Source: Bryobacterales bacterium (GTDB taxonomy: Bacteria; Acidobacteriota; Terriglobia; Bryobacterales; Bryobacteraceae). Taken from it: a stretch of DNA of 64,000 nucleotides. The notes beneath the pieces were generated by a model, which saw only the letters and a program-made list of their open reading frames with translations, was not told the DNA's origin and made no database searches. The stretch lies in contig JADLBD010000169.1 in NCBI GenBank assembly GCA_020847975.1, forward strand, positions 1 through 64,000, given 5' to 3'. How positions within the stretch are numbered: position 1 is the stretch's first letter; each line of letters starts with the position of its first letter. Positions 25,977-34,106 of this stretch are shown here, in pieces. The translations under genes were made by a program, and so were the position numbers.

Positions 25977-27763
25977 AATTCTTATTCGCTTTGTTTGCCG
26001 CTTCGCTGTGCGCCGCGCAGCAGGCGCCGCGTCCGGAATATCCGCAGCCGCAGTTCGAGCGGGAACAATGGCAGCCGCTCAACGGGCCTTGGGAATTCGA
26101 GTTTGACGACGCCAATACGGGTCTGACGCAGGATTGGGCCTCGGGCGTGAAGAAGTTTTCGCGAACCATCACCGTGCCCTTCGCCTTCGAAACGAAGCTG
26201 AGCGGAATTGCCGACACGGCGTTTCATCCATGGGTGTGGTACCGGCGCAGCGTTACGCTTCCGGCCGGGTGGAAAGACAAGCGCGTGCTGCTGCACTTCG
26301 GAGCCGTGGATTACCGCGCCATGGTGTGGGTGAACGGCCGGCTGGCAGGCGGGCATGTAGGCGGCACCACGCCCATCCGCCTGGATATTACCCGCCATCT
26401 GAAAGCTGGCGCGAACGTCATCACGGTGCGCGCCGAAGACTCACCCACGGACCGGTTTCAGCCGCGCGGCAAGCAGTACTGGGAGCCGAAATCGAGGGGC
26501 ATCTTCTATACGCGCACGACGGGCATCTGGCAGAGCGTGTGGCTGGAGGCAACCGGAGCAAGCTACCTGGAGCGTGTCCGGACCACGCCGAAACTGAATG
26601 GGGCCGTGCGCTTCGATGCCAGGATCGCGCATCCGAAGGACAGCCTGCGCCTGCATGCGAGGGTGACTTTCGACGGAAAGGTGGTGGCGGCCGGTGAATG
26701 CACAAGCGAAGGCCCCCGCGCCGAACTGACCCTTGCCGTTACCGGCCCGCGCCAGTGGTATATCAACCAGCCCAACCTGTACGAGGTGACTTTCGAACTC
26801 AGAGACGGGACAGAAGCGCTGGATCGCGTCCATTCTTATTACGGGTATCGCGAGGTCACCACGGAAAACGGGCGGATCTTTATCAACGGGCGGCCGACGT
26901 ATCTGAAGATGGTGCTCGACCAGGGCTATTGGCCGGAGTCGACGCTCACGCCGCCTTCGGATGAAGCCATCCAATACGACATCCGCATGACCAAGGAGAT
27001 GGGCTTCAACGGAGCCAGGAAGCATCAGAAGGTGGAGGACCCGCGGTATCTCTACTGGGCCGACAAGATGGGCTTCCTGGTTTCGGGTGAAACGGCCAAT
27101 GCCTATCTGTTCGATGAAGACTATGCCGCGAGGTTCACGCGCGAGTGGATGGAGATCGTGGAGCGCGACTACAACCACCCTTCGATCATCATGTGGGTTC
27201 CAATCAACGAAAGCTGGGGAGTTCCGAACGTGCGGGACCCGCAGCAGCAGTATCACCTCAAGGCGAACTACATGCTGATCAAGTCGCTCGACCCGACGCG
27301 GCTGGTGATCGACAACGACGGCTGGGAGCACACGGACACGACGGACCTGTTCGGGTTTCACGATTATGCGAAGACCGGGGAGATGCTGTACGAAAAATAC
27401 AAGGACGCCGGTAAGGCGGGCTGGCAGCCTCCGCCGAACGGCAGGGCCGCGCTCATTCCCGGCTACAGCTACAACGGCTCTCCGCTGTTTCTTTCCGAAT
27501 TCGGAGGGATCGCCTACATCGCCCCCGGATCGAACGTGCCTCGGGATGCATGGGGGTATGCGGGTGTCGAGCGGGATCAGAACACCGCGCTCGCGCGTTT
27601 GACGGGGCTTTACGAGGCGCTGGCGAAGATCCCCGCGATTGCCGGCATCTGCTATACGCAATTGACCGATGTCGAGCAGGAGATCAACGGGCTGATGACC
27701 TACGACCGCAAGCCGAAGTTCGATTCGAAGGCTCTGCGGGAGTTGAATGAGTTGTTGCGCTGA
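25973..27763 (+). CDS. Secreted glycoside hydrolase family 2 enzyme
   Basis: A 596-residue GH2 protein. Signal peptide [17 protein letters not shown] is followed by the sugar-binding jelly-roll (~25-195: LNGPWEFEFDDANTG, then HPWVWYRRSVTLP and NGRLAGGHVGGTTPI), an Ig-like domain (~200-290), and a TIM barrel. Catalytic acid/base Glu is near 413 (WVPINESWG) and the nucleophile Glu near 508 (FLSEFGGIAY). Specificity (beta-galactosidase, glucuronidase or mannosidase) cannot be told. It fits an operon that cleaves a glycoside and processes the released sugar acid. Confidence 0.92.
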   Translation: MKFLFALFAASLCAAQQAPRPEYPQPQFEREQWQPLNGPWEFEFDDANTGLTQDWASGVKKFSRTITVPFAFETKLSGIADTAFHPWVWYRRSVTLPAGWKDKRVLLHFGAVDYRAMVWVNGRLAGGHVGGTTPIRLDITRHLKAGANVITVRAEDSPTDRFQPRGKQYWEPKSRGIFYTRTTGIWQSVWLEATGASYLERVRTTPKLNGAVRFDARIAHPKDSLRLHARVTFDGKVVAAGECTSEGPRAELTLAVTGPRQWYINQPNLYEVTFELRDGTEALDRVHSYYGYREVTTENGRIFINGRPTYLKMVLDQGYWPESTLTPPSDEAIQYDIRMTKEMGFNGARKHQKVEDPRYLYWADKMGFLVSGETANAYLFDEDYAARFTREWMEIVERDYNHPSIIMWVPINESWGVPNVRDPQQQYHLKANYMLIKSLDPTRLVIDNDGWEHTDTTDLFGFHDYAKTGEMLYEKYKDAGKAGWQPPPNGRAALIPGYSYNGSPLFLSEFGGIAYIAPGSNVPRDAWGYAGVERDQNTALARLTGLYEALAKIPAIAGICYTQLTDVEQEINGLMTYDRKPKFDSKALRELNELLR

Positions 27764-27769
27764 ACGGTG

Positions 27770-30058
27770 TCAGCGGCCGGAGATTAGTTCGGGAACGGGC
27801 TGACCTTTCCATATGCGCGCATCCTCCCGGAGGATGTCTTCCACCGCGGCGGGGGCGTGCGGCCTGTGCAGCAGGTAGCCTTGCGCCACGTCGCATTTCA
27901 GGTTTTCGAGCATGCGCAACTGCTCTTCCGTCTCGACGCCTTCGGCCACAACCTTCAGCTTGAGATTGCGCGCCAGGGTGATCATTGCCTGCACCACCGA
28001 GGCCGCGTTTGAGGGACCTTCGCCTAAGTCCCGGATGAAAGAGCGATCGATCTTGACCGCATCCACGGGAAGTCTTTGGAGGTAACTCAAAGAGGAGTAG
28101 CCCGTGCCGAAATCGTCGATGGATACTTTGACGCCAAGAGCGCGGAGCTTGCCTATCCCGGTAATGGCTTCCTCCATGTCATTCATCATGGAACTCTCAG
28201 CTACTTCCAACTCGAGATGGGCCGGCTCCATACCGGTTTCGTCCAAAATCCGCGCCACGGTGGAAGCGAACTCACCCTTACAAAGCTGGAGAGTGGAAAC
28301 ATTCACGCCCATACGCACCGCGCGGAATCCCGCGCCCTGCCATCGCTTCCACTGCGAGCACGCCTGAGTGAGCACCCACGCCCCGATTGGTATGATCAAC
28401 CCGCTCTGCTCGGCAACAGGGATGAAGCGGGCTGGAGGGACATTGCCGAGTTCGCTGCTGTTCCAACGCAGCAGGGCTTCCACGCCGGCAACGCGGCGGT
28501 ATGCATCGAATTGCAGTTGGTAGTGCAGGCGCAGTTCGTCCTTGCAAATGGCATGGCGCAGGCAGCGTTCGATTTCGGCGCGCTCGTTGACTGCGCTGCC
28601 GGGAACGGGGTCATAGCGCAGCCAAGTATTGCGTCCCTTGTTTTTCGCTTCGTACAAGGCGGTATCGGCGTTGCGGATGAGCGCGACCGGGTCTGTTCCA
28701 TCCTGCGGAAAGAAGCTGACGCCGATGCTACAGGTGACCTGCAACTCCTGTTCGAGGACCTGGAAGGGGCGGCGGAAGGCAAGACAAATCCGCCGGGCTA
28801 CGGTCTCCGCCGCCTCCGCGGACTGGCAGCGGTTCAGCAATACGACGAACTCATCGCTGCCCAAGCGAGCCACCGTATCCGAAGGACGCGTCATCCGCAC
28901 AAGTCTTCTGGCCCACTGCCGCAGGAGGATATCTCCCGCGTGGTGCCCATAAGTGTCATTGACTTGCTTGAACCGGTCGAGGTCGAGCATCAGAACGCCG
29001 AAGGGAATGTTCCCGCGCTTGCCGGAGGAGATGGCCTGCTGGAGGCGCTCGTGGAAGAGGATGCGGTTGGGGACCTCAGTCAAGGCGTCATGATGTGCCT
29101 GGAAGGAGAGCTTCTCATAGAGGGAGGCGTGATCAATCGCCACAGCGGCTACCGATGCAGCCCGTTCGAAAAGAACGGAGGGCTGCGGAGCAGCGGCAGA
29201 TTGCAAGTCCGTAATGGCCAGGTAGCCCCTGGGCACGCCGCCTTGGAGGATGGGAACCGAGAGGAACGGGTTTGCAAAGTCGTGGTCTGCCTCGCGCACT
29301 GCTTCCTGCAGCCGCATCAGGCCAGGTGCGGTATCCTCACGCAGAGCGGCCAGCATGGACAGCGCATTCGCGGTGAGATAGCGAAGCCTTTCGCCGGGCA
29401 TGGTGTGGGTGGCGCTGACCACGGGCAATTCTTGCGGCCTGGTCACCACGGCGCAGGATACTCCAGGTTGCTGCCGCTCGACGAGCAAGGCGATTTCGTG
29501 CAGGACCGTGTTGAGAATCTCGTTGCGGGCAATCAGCTCGAGAATGCGGTTGCGGCCGGTCTCGATGGCTTCGGCTTTCGCGAGATCGTTGGCCTGCGCG
29601 GTCAACAAACGCTTGGCGGCTTCGAGTTCCTTCGAGTAGCGGGAAGCGCGCAGTTGTGCGGCTTTGGGAGCAGTGATGTTCTCATGGGCCACCACCAGCC
29701 GGGCGGGCCCCGGACCCTCATAGCACGTAACGCGCAGCATGAACCAGCGCTTTTTCCGTGGGCTGTGGCAAGGGTAGGAAGCGAAGAACTCCTTCCTCCT
29801 GCCGTCGAGGACGGCGCGCATTCCTGCCATCACCCGGCGTATTTTCGGCTCCTGCTCGAGCGCTTTCTCGCAGACGGCCAGATAGTTGACGCCCAGGCAG
29901 GCATCCGGCTGGGTCTGCCCATTCTGCGCGGCGAACTCACGCCAGGCGCGGTTGACCGCAATGATCGTACCTTCTTCGTTCAAGATGGCGATATGGGCGC
30001 TCATGGAATCGAGCGAAGCCCGCCAAAACTCATCCCGTTCGGCTTCCGCGTGTTGCAT
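27770..30058 (-). CDS. PAS-GAF-GGDEF-EAL cyclic-di-GMP signalling protein
   Basis: A 762-residue soluble protein: PAS (~15-130, HIAILNEEGTIIAVNRAWRE), a coiled linker, GAF (~175-330), GGDEF (~335-495) and EAL (~505-755). The diguanylate cyclase signature reads RLGSDEFVVLL, so the second Gly is Ser and activity is doubtful. The phosphodiesterase site looks complete: EALLRW, ELEVAESSMM, DDFGTGYSSLSYL, K of DAVKIDRSF and EGVETEEQ. It is therefore more likely to hydrolyse c-di-GMP. It has no transmembrane segment. The sensory ligand is unknown. Confidence 0.93.
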   Translation of the reverse strand: MQHAEAERDEFWRASLDSMSAHIAILNEEGTIIAVNRAWREFAAQNGQTQPDACLGVNYLAVCEKALEQEPKIRRVMAGMRAVLDGRRKEFFASYPCHSPRKKRWFMLRVTCYEGPGPARLVVAHENITAPKAAQLRASRYSKELEAAKRLLTAQANDLAKAEAIETGRNRILELIARNEILNTVLHEIALLVERQQPGVSCAVVTRPQELPVVSATHTMPGERLRYLTANALSMLAALREDTAPGLMRLQEAVREADHDFANPFLSVPILQGGVPRGYLAITDLQSAAAPQPSVLFERAASVAAVAIDHASLYEKLSFQAHHDALTEVPNRILFHERLQQAISSGKRGNIPFGVLMLDLDRFKQVNDTYGHHAGDILLRQWARRLVRMTRPSDTVARLGSDEFVVLLNRCQSAEAAETVARRICLAFRRPFQVLEQELQVTCSIGVSFFPQDGTDPVALIRNADTALYEAKNKGRNTWLRYDPVPGSAVNERAEIERCLRHAICKDELRLHYQLQFDAYRRVAGVEALLRWNSSELGNVPPARFIPVAEQSGLIIPIGAWVLTQACSQWKRWQGAGFRAVRMGVNVSTLQLCKGEFASTVARILDETGMEPAHLELEVAESSMMNDMEEAITGIGKLRALGVKVSIDDFGTGYSSLSYLQRLPVDAVKIDRSFIRDLGEGPSNAASVVQAMITLARNLKLKVVAEGVETEEQLRMLENLKCDVAQGYLLHRPHAPAAVEDILREDARIWKGQPVPELISGR

Positions 30059-30146
30059 GCCTAAAGAGGGCTCATCGGCGCGAAGCGTGGTTGCTTTAGC
30101 GCTTCCATGCCCTGTGGTGCGGCCAGCGGGGCATCCAAGAAACCGG

Positions 30147-32189
30147 CTACGGCGCGAAGTACCCGTTGATATCCAGAACCAAGTCCGTGGTGTTCGTCAC
30201 GAAAGCGCTGACCCCGCCATTCGTGCCGCTGGGAACCAGGGCCGCATTCGCCACGATGAGCCCGGCAAAGGAATTGAGCGTGGAGACGAATGGCTGGGCG
30301 GCTCCGCTGGGCCACAGGGTGAGGTAGGAAAGCGGACCCGCCGGAACCACCGTGGCGTTCATCGAATAGGCAAGCGCCGCCGATGGAACGCTACATCCGC
30401 TGGCAGGAACCGGAAAGGAGCGCGAGGATGCCCCTTGCATGGTGGGACTGCCGAAGGTTCCCGCAGCGTTGCGGGTGTCGGCCACGCGGCAGGGAGTCGC
30501 CGGGTAGAAGAAGATGCCTCCGGTTGAGGGTGGGGCGAAGTATCCGTTGATGTCCAGGACCAGATCGGTTGTGTCGGTGACAAAGGCGGAAACCGCCCCG
30601 CCGGCGCCGGCGGGAACGATGGCTGCGTTGGCGACGATGCCGCCGTCGAAGGAGTTTAGCGTCGAGACAAAGGGCTGTGCTTGTCCGGTAGGCCATAAGG
30701 TGAGATAGCTCAAGCCGCCCTTGGGGACTACGGTGGCATTCAAGGAATACGCCTGCGCGGAGGCGGGGATGCCGCAGGCGCCCGAAGGTACGGGGAAACT
30801 ACGCGAGGCGCCGCCGGCGAGGAAGGGTCCGCCGAATGTTCCCGCCGCGTTGCGCGTATCCGCCACGCGGCAAGGCGTGACGGGGTAGAAGGCAAGGCCC
30901 GTGGTGGCGCCGGGCGGTGCGAAGTATCCGTTGATGTCGAGAATCACGTCGGTTGAGTCGGTTACGAATACGTCGATGCCGCCGTTTGTCCCGGCGGGAA
31001 CGATGGCGGCGTTGGCAAGCACTTTACCGCTGGGGGAGTTGAGTGTCGATACGAAAGGACGGGCCTGCCTGGTTGGCGACAGCGTAAGGTAGCCAAGCGG
31101 GGCGTGCGGCGCCACCGTGACATTGAGCGAATAGGCCAATGCCGTGGTGGGAATGTTGCAGGCGCTTTGGGGCACGTTGAAGGTGCGGCTAAGGCCGCCC
31201 GCCATCGTGGGCCCGCCGAAGCTACCGTTCGCGTTTCGTGTGTCGGCGATCCGGCATGGGATGACCGGAATGAAGCGGGCGCCCTGGCCCGCCTGTGTGA
31301 TGGTGAAAGTCTGGCTTCCCACGGTGATGCCGCCGCTGCGAGGAACCCCGTTGTTAGACTGCACGGAGAAGTTCACGGTCCCGTTGCCCGAACCGCTGAC
31401 GCCTGAGGTGATGACAATCCAGGGAACGTTAGGGAGCGCGGTCCAGGCGCAGTCCGCCGATGTGTTTATGGTGAAGCTACCCGTGGTAGAACCGGCCAGG
31501 ACAGCCAGGCTCGGTGTGGAGAGCGTGTAGTCGCAGGGGTTCGTCGTGCTTTTCAGGTTGTAGGTGAACGAATAGCCGACGGTGGCCGAGGCGGAGTTGC
31601 CGCAACTGTCGCATAGCACCAGGCCCATGCCCACCAGGTCGAAACCGGAGGCGGGAAACGGAAATCCCATCTTCATGTCGATGGGCATGAATCTCATAGG
31701 ATTGATGGCCGTGGAGGTGGACTGCTGCCCCGCGCAGTTCTGCACGCTTTTGTTTGTGCCGTTGATGCTATCGTTCGAGGGCCAGAGGCTCCAGGTGTCG
31801 GAGCCGATGTCGAAGGTGAGATTGAATTTCAGCGGCTGCCCGAGGAAGTCAGCGGCGGCGGAACTGCTCGCGGTGAGGGTATTGGTGACAGTGCAGGCGA
31901 AAGTGAGTATGGAGGTTTCATTGATGGTGATGGTTCCGTCGAGCGTGCCCGTCCAGCCTCCGATCAAGGGATTATATTGATCCAGCTTGAGCGTGCCGGA
32001 GACGCGCTGGTCGATGTTGTACTGCGTGGTGGCGCCGGTCGGGCCGGTGATGGTGCCGGAGCCTGTGCCGTGTACGTCGAGCGAGCCGTTCCAGGCTTTC
32101 ACTGAGTTGCGGAAGAGGGTTTGCCTCGACCCGAATTGGGCCCAGGCGGGAGAGGCCAGGACAAGCAGCCAAACAAGAGCTATGAACAT
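30147..32189 (-). CDS. Secreted BACON-domain protein with three long repeats
   Basis: A 680-residue exported protein. Signal peptide MFIALVWLLVLASPAWAQ leads into a beta-rich region (~19-215) with no recognised family and a CxxC pair (VLCDSCGN). A BACON-type domain follows (~219-300: CDYTLSTPSLAV, ADCAWTAL, then SGGITVGSQTFTITQAG). Three tandem repeats of 127-128 residues run from 304 to the end. Each has PCR.ADTRNA.G.FG, the cysteine pair, YLTL and PFVSTLNS, and ends in LDINGYFAP. The repeats have two conserved Cys each (likely disulfide) and suggest surface or matrix adhesion or carbohydrate binding; function unknown. It stands alone between a c-di-GMP protein and a defence-like pair. Confidence 0.8.
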   Translation of the reverse strand: MFIALVWLLVLASPAWAQFGSRQTLFRNSVKAWNGSLDVHGTGSGTITGPTGATTQYNIDQRVSGTLKLDQYNPLIGGWTGTLDGTITINETSILTFACTVTNTLTASSSAAADFLGQPLKFNLTFDIGSDTWSLWPSNDSINGTNKSVQNCAGQQSTSTAINPMRFMPIDMKMGFPFPASGFDLVGMGLVLCDSCGNSASATVGYSFTYNLKSTTNPCDYTLSTPSLAVLAGSTTGSFTINTSADCAWTALPNVPWIVITSGVSGSGNGTVNFSVQSNNGVPRSGGITVGSQTFTITQAGQGARFIPVIPCRIADTRNANGSFGGPTMAGGLSRTFNVPQSACNIPTTALAYSLNVTVAPHAPLGYLTLSPTRQARPFVSTLNSPSGKVLANAAIVPAGTNGGIDVFVTDSTDVILDINGYFAPPGATTGLAFYPVTPCRVADTRNAAGTFGGPFLAGGASRSFPVPSGACGIPASAQAYSLNATVVPKGGLSYLTLWPTGQAQPFVSTLNSFDGGIVANAAIVPAGAGGAVSAFVTDTTDLVLDINGYFAPPSTGGIFFYPATPCRVADTRNAAGTFGSPTMQGASSRSFPVPASGCSVPSAALAYSMNATVVPAGPLSYLTLWPSGAAQPFVSTLNSFAGLIVANAALVPSGTNGGVSAFVTNTTDLVLDINGYFAP
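30150..31280 (-). repeat. Three tandem 381-384-base coding repeats
   Basis: Copies lie at about 30897-31280, 30516-30896 and 30150-30515 inside the secreted protein gene. They are alike at DNA as well as protein level, for instance in the GAAGTATCCGTTGATGTC segment near each 3' end. Such repeats expand and contract by recombination, so copy number may vary between strains. Confidence 0.88.
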
Positions 32190-32314
32190 GGGCAGGCTCC
32201 AATCAGGATCGACCCAGATCCCCGTCAGTAATTTTCGCTAGTATACATCCGCCTGGAGGTTGAGGTTCATGTGACGCAGGGGCGTGGGATACTGGGCACG
32301 TACAGAAGTCATCG

Positions 32315-33451
32315 ATGACCCACGGCATTCAAAAGCTGACCATTGAGGGGTTCAAGTCCATCCGAAAGTTGGACGACTTCCAGTTGCGTTCGTTGAATGT
32401 GCTGATAGGCGCCAACGGCGCGGGCAAGAGCAATTTCGTCGGATTTTTTCGGATGCTGCGTGAGTTGATTGAGCAGAGGCTTCAGTTGGCGGTGCAGATT
32501 GAAGGGGGAGCCGACTCGTGCCTGTACCTTGGACCCAAGATCACGCGTCGGATTGCCGCGAAGCTTGAGTTTGGGAGAAATGGATACGAGTTTGAACTGG
32601 TACCGACCGCCAACAACAGACTGATCTTTGCCCGTGAAGTTGCGCTCTTTGATGGTGACTACGGGAAAACTGGAGATTTCTTCGGGTCCGGGCATGCCGA
32701 GGCCAAGCTGAAAGATCACAAAGACGACCCGGACAAGCCGGGGCGTGGATATGGGATCGCACATCATGTGTATCAGGCTGTCTCCAGGTGGACTGTGTAT
32801 CATTTCCACGACACCAGTACGTCAGCCGGAGTGCGCCGGCAAGGTGCGATCAATGATAACGAGGTGTTTCGGCCGAATGCGGATAACCTGGCCGCTTTCT
32901 TATTTCGCCTCAGCACAGGATCACCCTTCGCGTACTCCAGGATCCGGGATGTTGTACGATTGGCAGCGCCATTCTTCGATGACTTCAAACTGCGGCCGGT
33001 ACACGACAATTCGGGCCTGATCCAACTGGAGTGGCTTCAGAGGGATTCTGATTACCCGTTTCAGGCTCATCAACTCTCTGATGGGACGCTGCGCTTCATT
33101 TGTATGGCTACGGCGTTACTACAGCCGAGCCCGCCGGCGACGCTGCTGTTCGAGGAACCAGAGTTGGGCTTGCATCCCTACGCGCTCAACCTACTCGCAG
33201 GTCTGTTTCGAAAAGCGGCGACGGCCAGTCAGTTGATCGTCTCCACGCAGTCTGTTCCGCTGCTGAACGAATTCGCACCCGAGGATGTCATCGTCGTGGA
33301 TCGGGAACGGGGGGAGTCCGTGTTCCGGCGGCTGGATTCGGCTCAGCTCTCGGAATGGCTGGAAGACTACTCGCTCGGTGAGTTGTGGGAGAAGAACGTG
33401 CTGGGCGGAAGGCCCCGGGGTGAGGAGGCTCCGGTGATCCGGGAAGGATGA
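32315..33451 (+). CDS. AAA ATPase of the OLD/RloA-like (AAA_21) type
   Basis: A 378-residue ATPase. N-terminal strand IQKLTIEGFKSIRKLDDF is followed by Walker A VLIGANGAGKSNFV at ~29-42. The ABC-like signature QLSDGTLRFI and Walker B LLFEEPELGLHPYAL are near 270-300, with a D-loop/H-loop (STQSVPLLNEF). The central ~150 residues are the variable insert. Proteins of this class are half of two-gene defence modules with a TOPRIM-like partner. Its stop overlaps the ATG of the DUF4276 gene (ATGA at 33448). Role as a phage-defence ATPase is inference from family and pairing. Confidence 0.88.
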   Translation: MTHGIQKLTIEGFKSIRKLDDFQLRSLNVLIGANGAGKSNFVGFFRMLRELIEQRLQLAVQIEGGADSCLYLGPKITRRIAAKLEFGRNGYEFELVPTANNRLIFAREVALFDGDYGKTGDFFGSGHAEAKLKDHKDDPDKPGRGYGIAHHVYQAVSRWTVYHFHDTSTSAGVRRQGAINDNEVFRPNADNLAAFLFRLSTGSPFAYSRIRDVVRLAAPFFDDFKLRPVHDNSGLIQLEWLQRDSDYPFQAHQLSDGTLRFICMATALLQPSPPATLLFEEPELGLHPYALNLLAGLFRKAATASQLIVSTQSVPLLNEFAPEDVIVVDRERGESVFRRLDSAQLSEWLEDYSLGELWEKNVLGGRPRGEEAPVIREG

Positions 33452-34102
33452 AGCGGATCTTTGTCGTTGTCGAGGGCCAGACGGAGGAAACGTTCATCAA
33501 CGAGATTCTCTCCAAGGCGATGTGGTGCAAAAATGTCCATCTTACCCCGGTCGTTTTGGGTGGAAACACCAAGTACCCGCGCGTGAAGCGAGACGTGCTC
33601 GGCCTGCTGAAACAGGATCCGGGAGCCTGCTGTTCGACAATGCTCGACTACTACGGATTGGGGAAGGGCTTTCCCGGCTTGCCAGTCCCCGCGCATCTGC
33701 CCAACAATGAAAAAGTTCTGCAAGTGGAACTGGCAATGAAGAAGGACATTTATAGAGGAGGATTCACGGCTCCGGGCGGACGTCAGGTTCGTTCCCTATC
33801 TTCAGCTCCACGAATATGAGGGATTGCTGTTCAGCGATCCGGCGGCGTTTGCGGATGCCATCGGGCAGCCCAAACTGTCAAAGGAACTCGAAATTATCCG
33901 CTCTTCTTTTCCAACTCCAGAAGACATCAACGACGATCCGAACAGAGCGCCATCAAAGCGGATTCTCGATATTTATCAGGCGTATCAGAAAGTGATTGAC
34001 GGCGCGCTTGCGGCTGAGCGCATCGGGATTGATCGAATGCGTGCGGAATGCCCTCACTTTCGCGACTGGCTCGAGAGGTTATCGGCGTTGGGCGAGGGTT
34101 AG
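33448..34102 (+). pseudogene. DUF4276 TOPRIM-like protein, frameshifted
   Basis: The first frame (33448-33819) gives the DUF4276 N-terminus: IFVVVEGQTEETFINEIL, with the acidic EGQTE motif of TOPRIM-like folds, then TMLDYYGLGKGFPG. It loses the family pattern at ~33750 and stops. The +1 frame resumes with EEDSRLRADVRFVPYLQLH, then EYEGLLFSDPAAFADAIG, and runs to 34102. Together they make the expected ~218-residue protein; one missing or extra base between about 33745 and 33760 explains the break. No slippery heptamer is visible there, so programmed frameshifting is unlikely. It is the second gene of the ATPase module, so the module may be inactivated, or the base call may be wrong. Confidence 0.82.
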
Positions 34103-34106
34103 CTCT

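Noticed and set aside
28076..30064. A 662-codon open frame antisense to the GGDEF-EAL gene
   Set aside because: Composition artefact of the opposite strand; the GGDEF-EAL frame has complete domain motifs.
30150..31280. CRISPR-like periodic repeat
   Set aside because: The period is ~381 bases and entirely coding; no short repeats with spacers.
33740..33770. Programmed frameshift in the DUF4276 gene
   Set aside because: No slippery heptamer or following pseudoknot seen; a plain indel is simpler.
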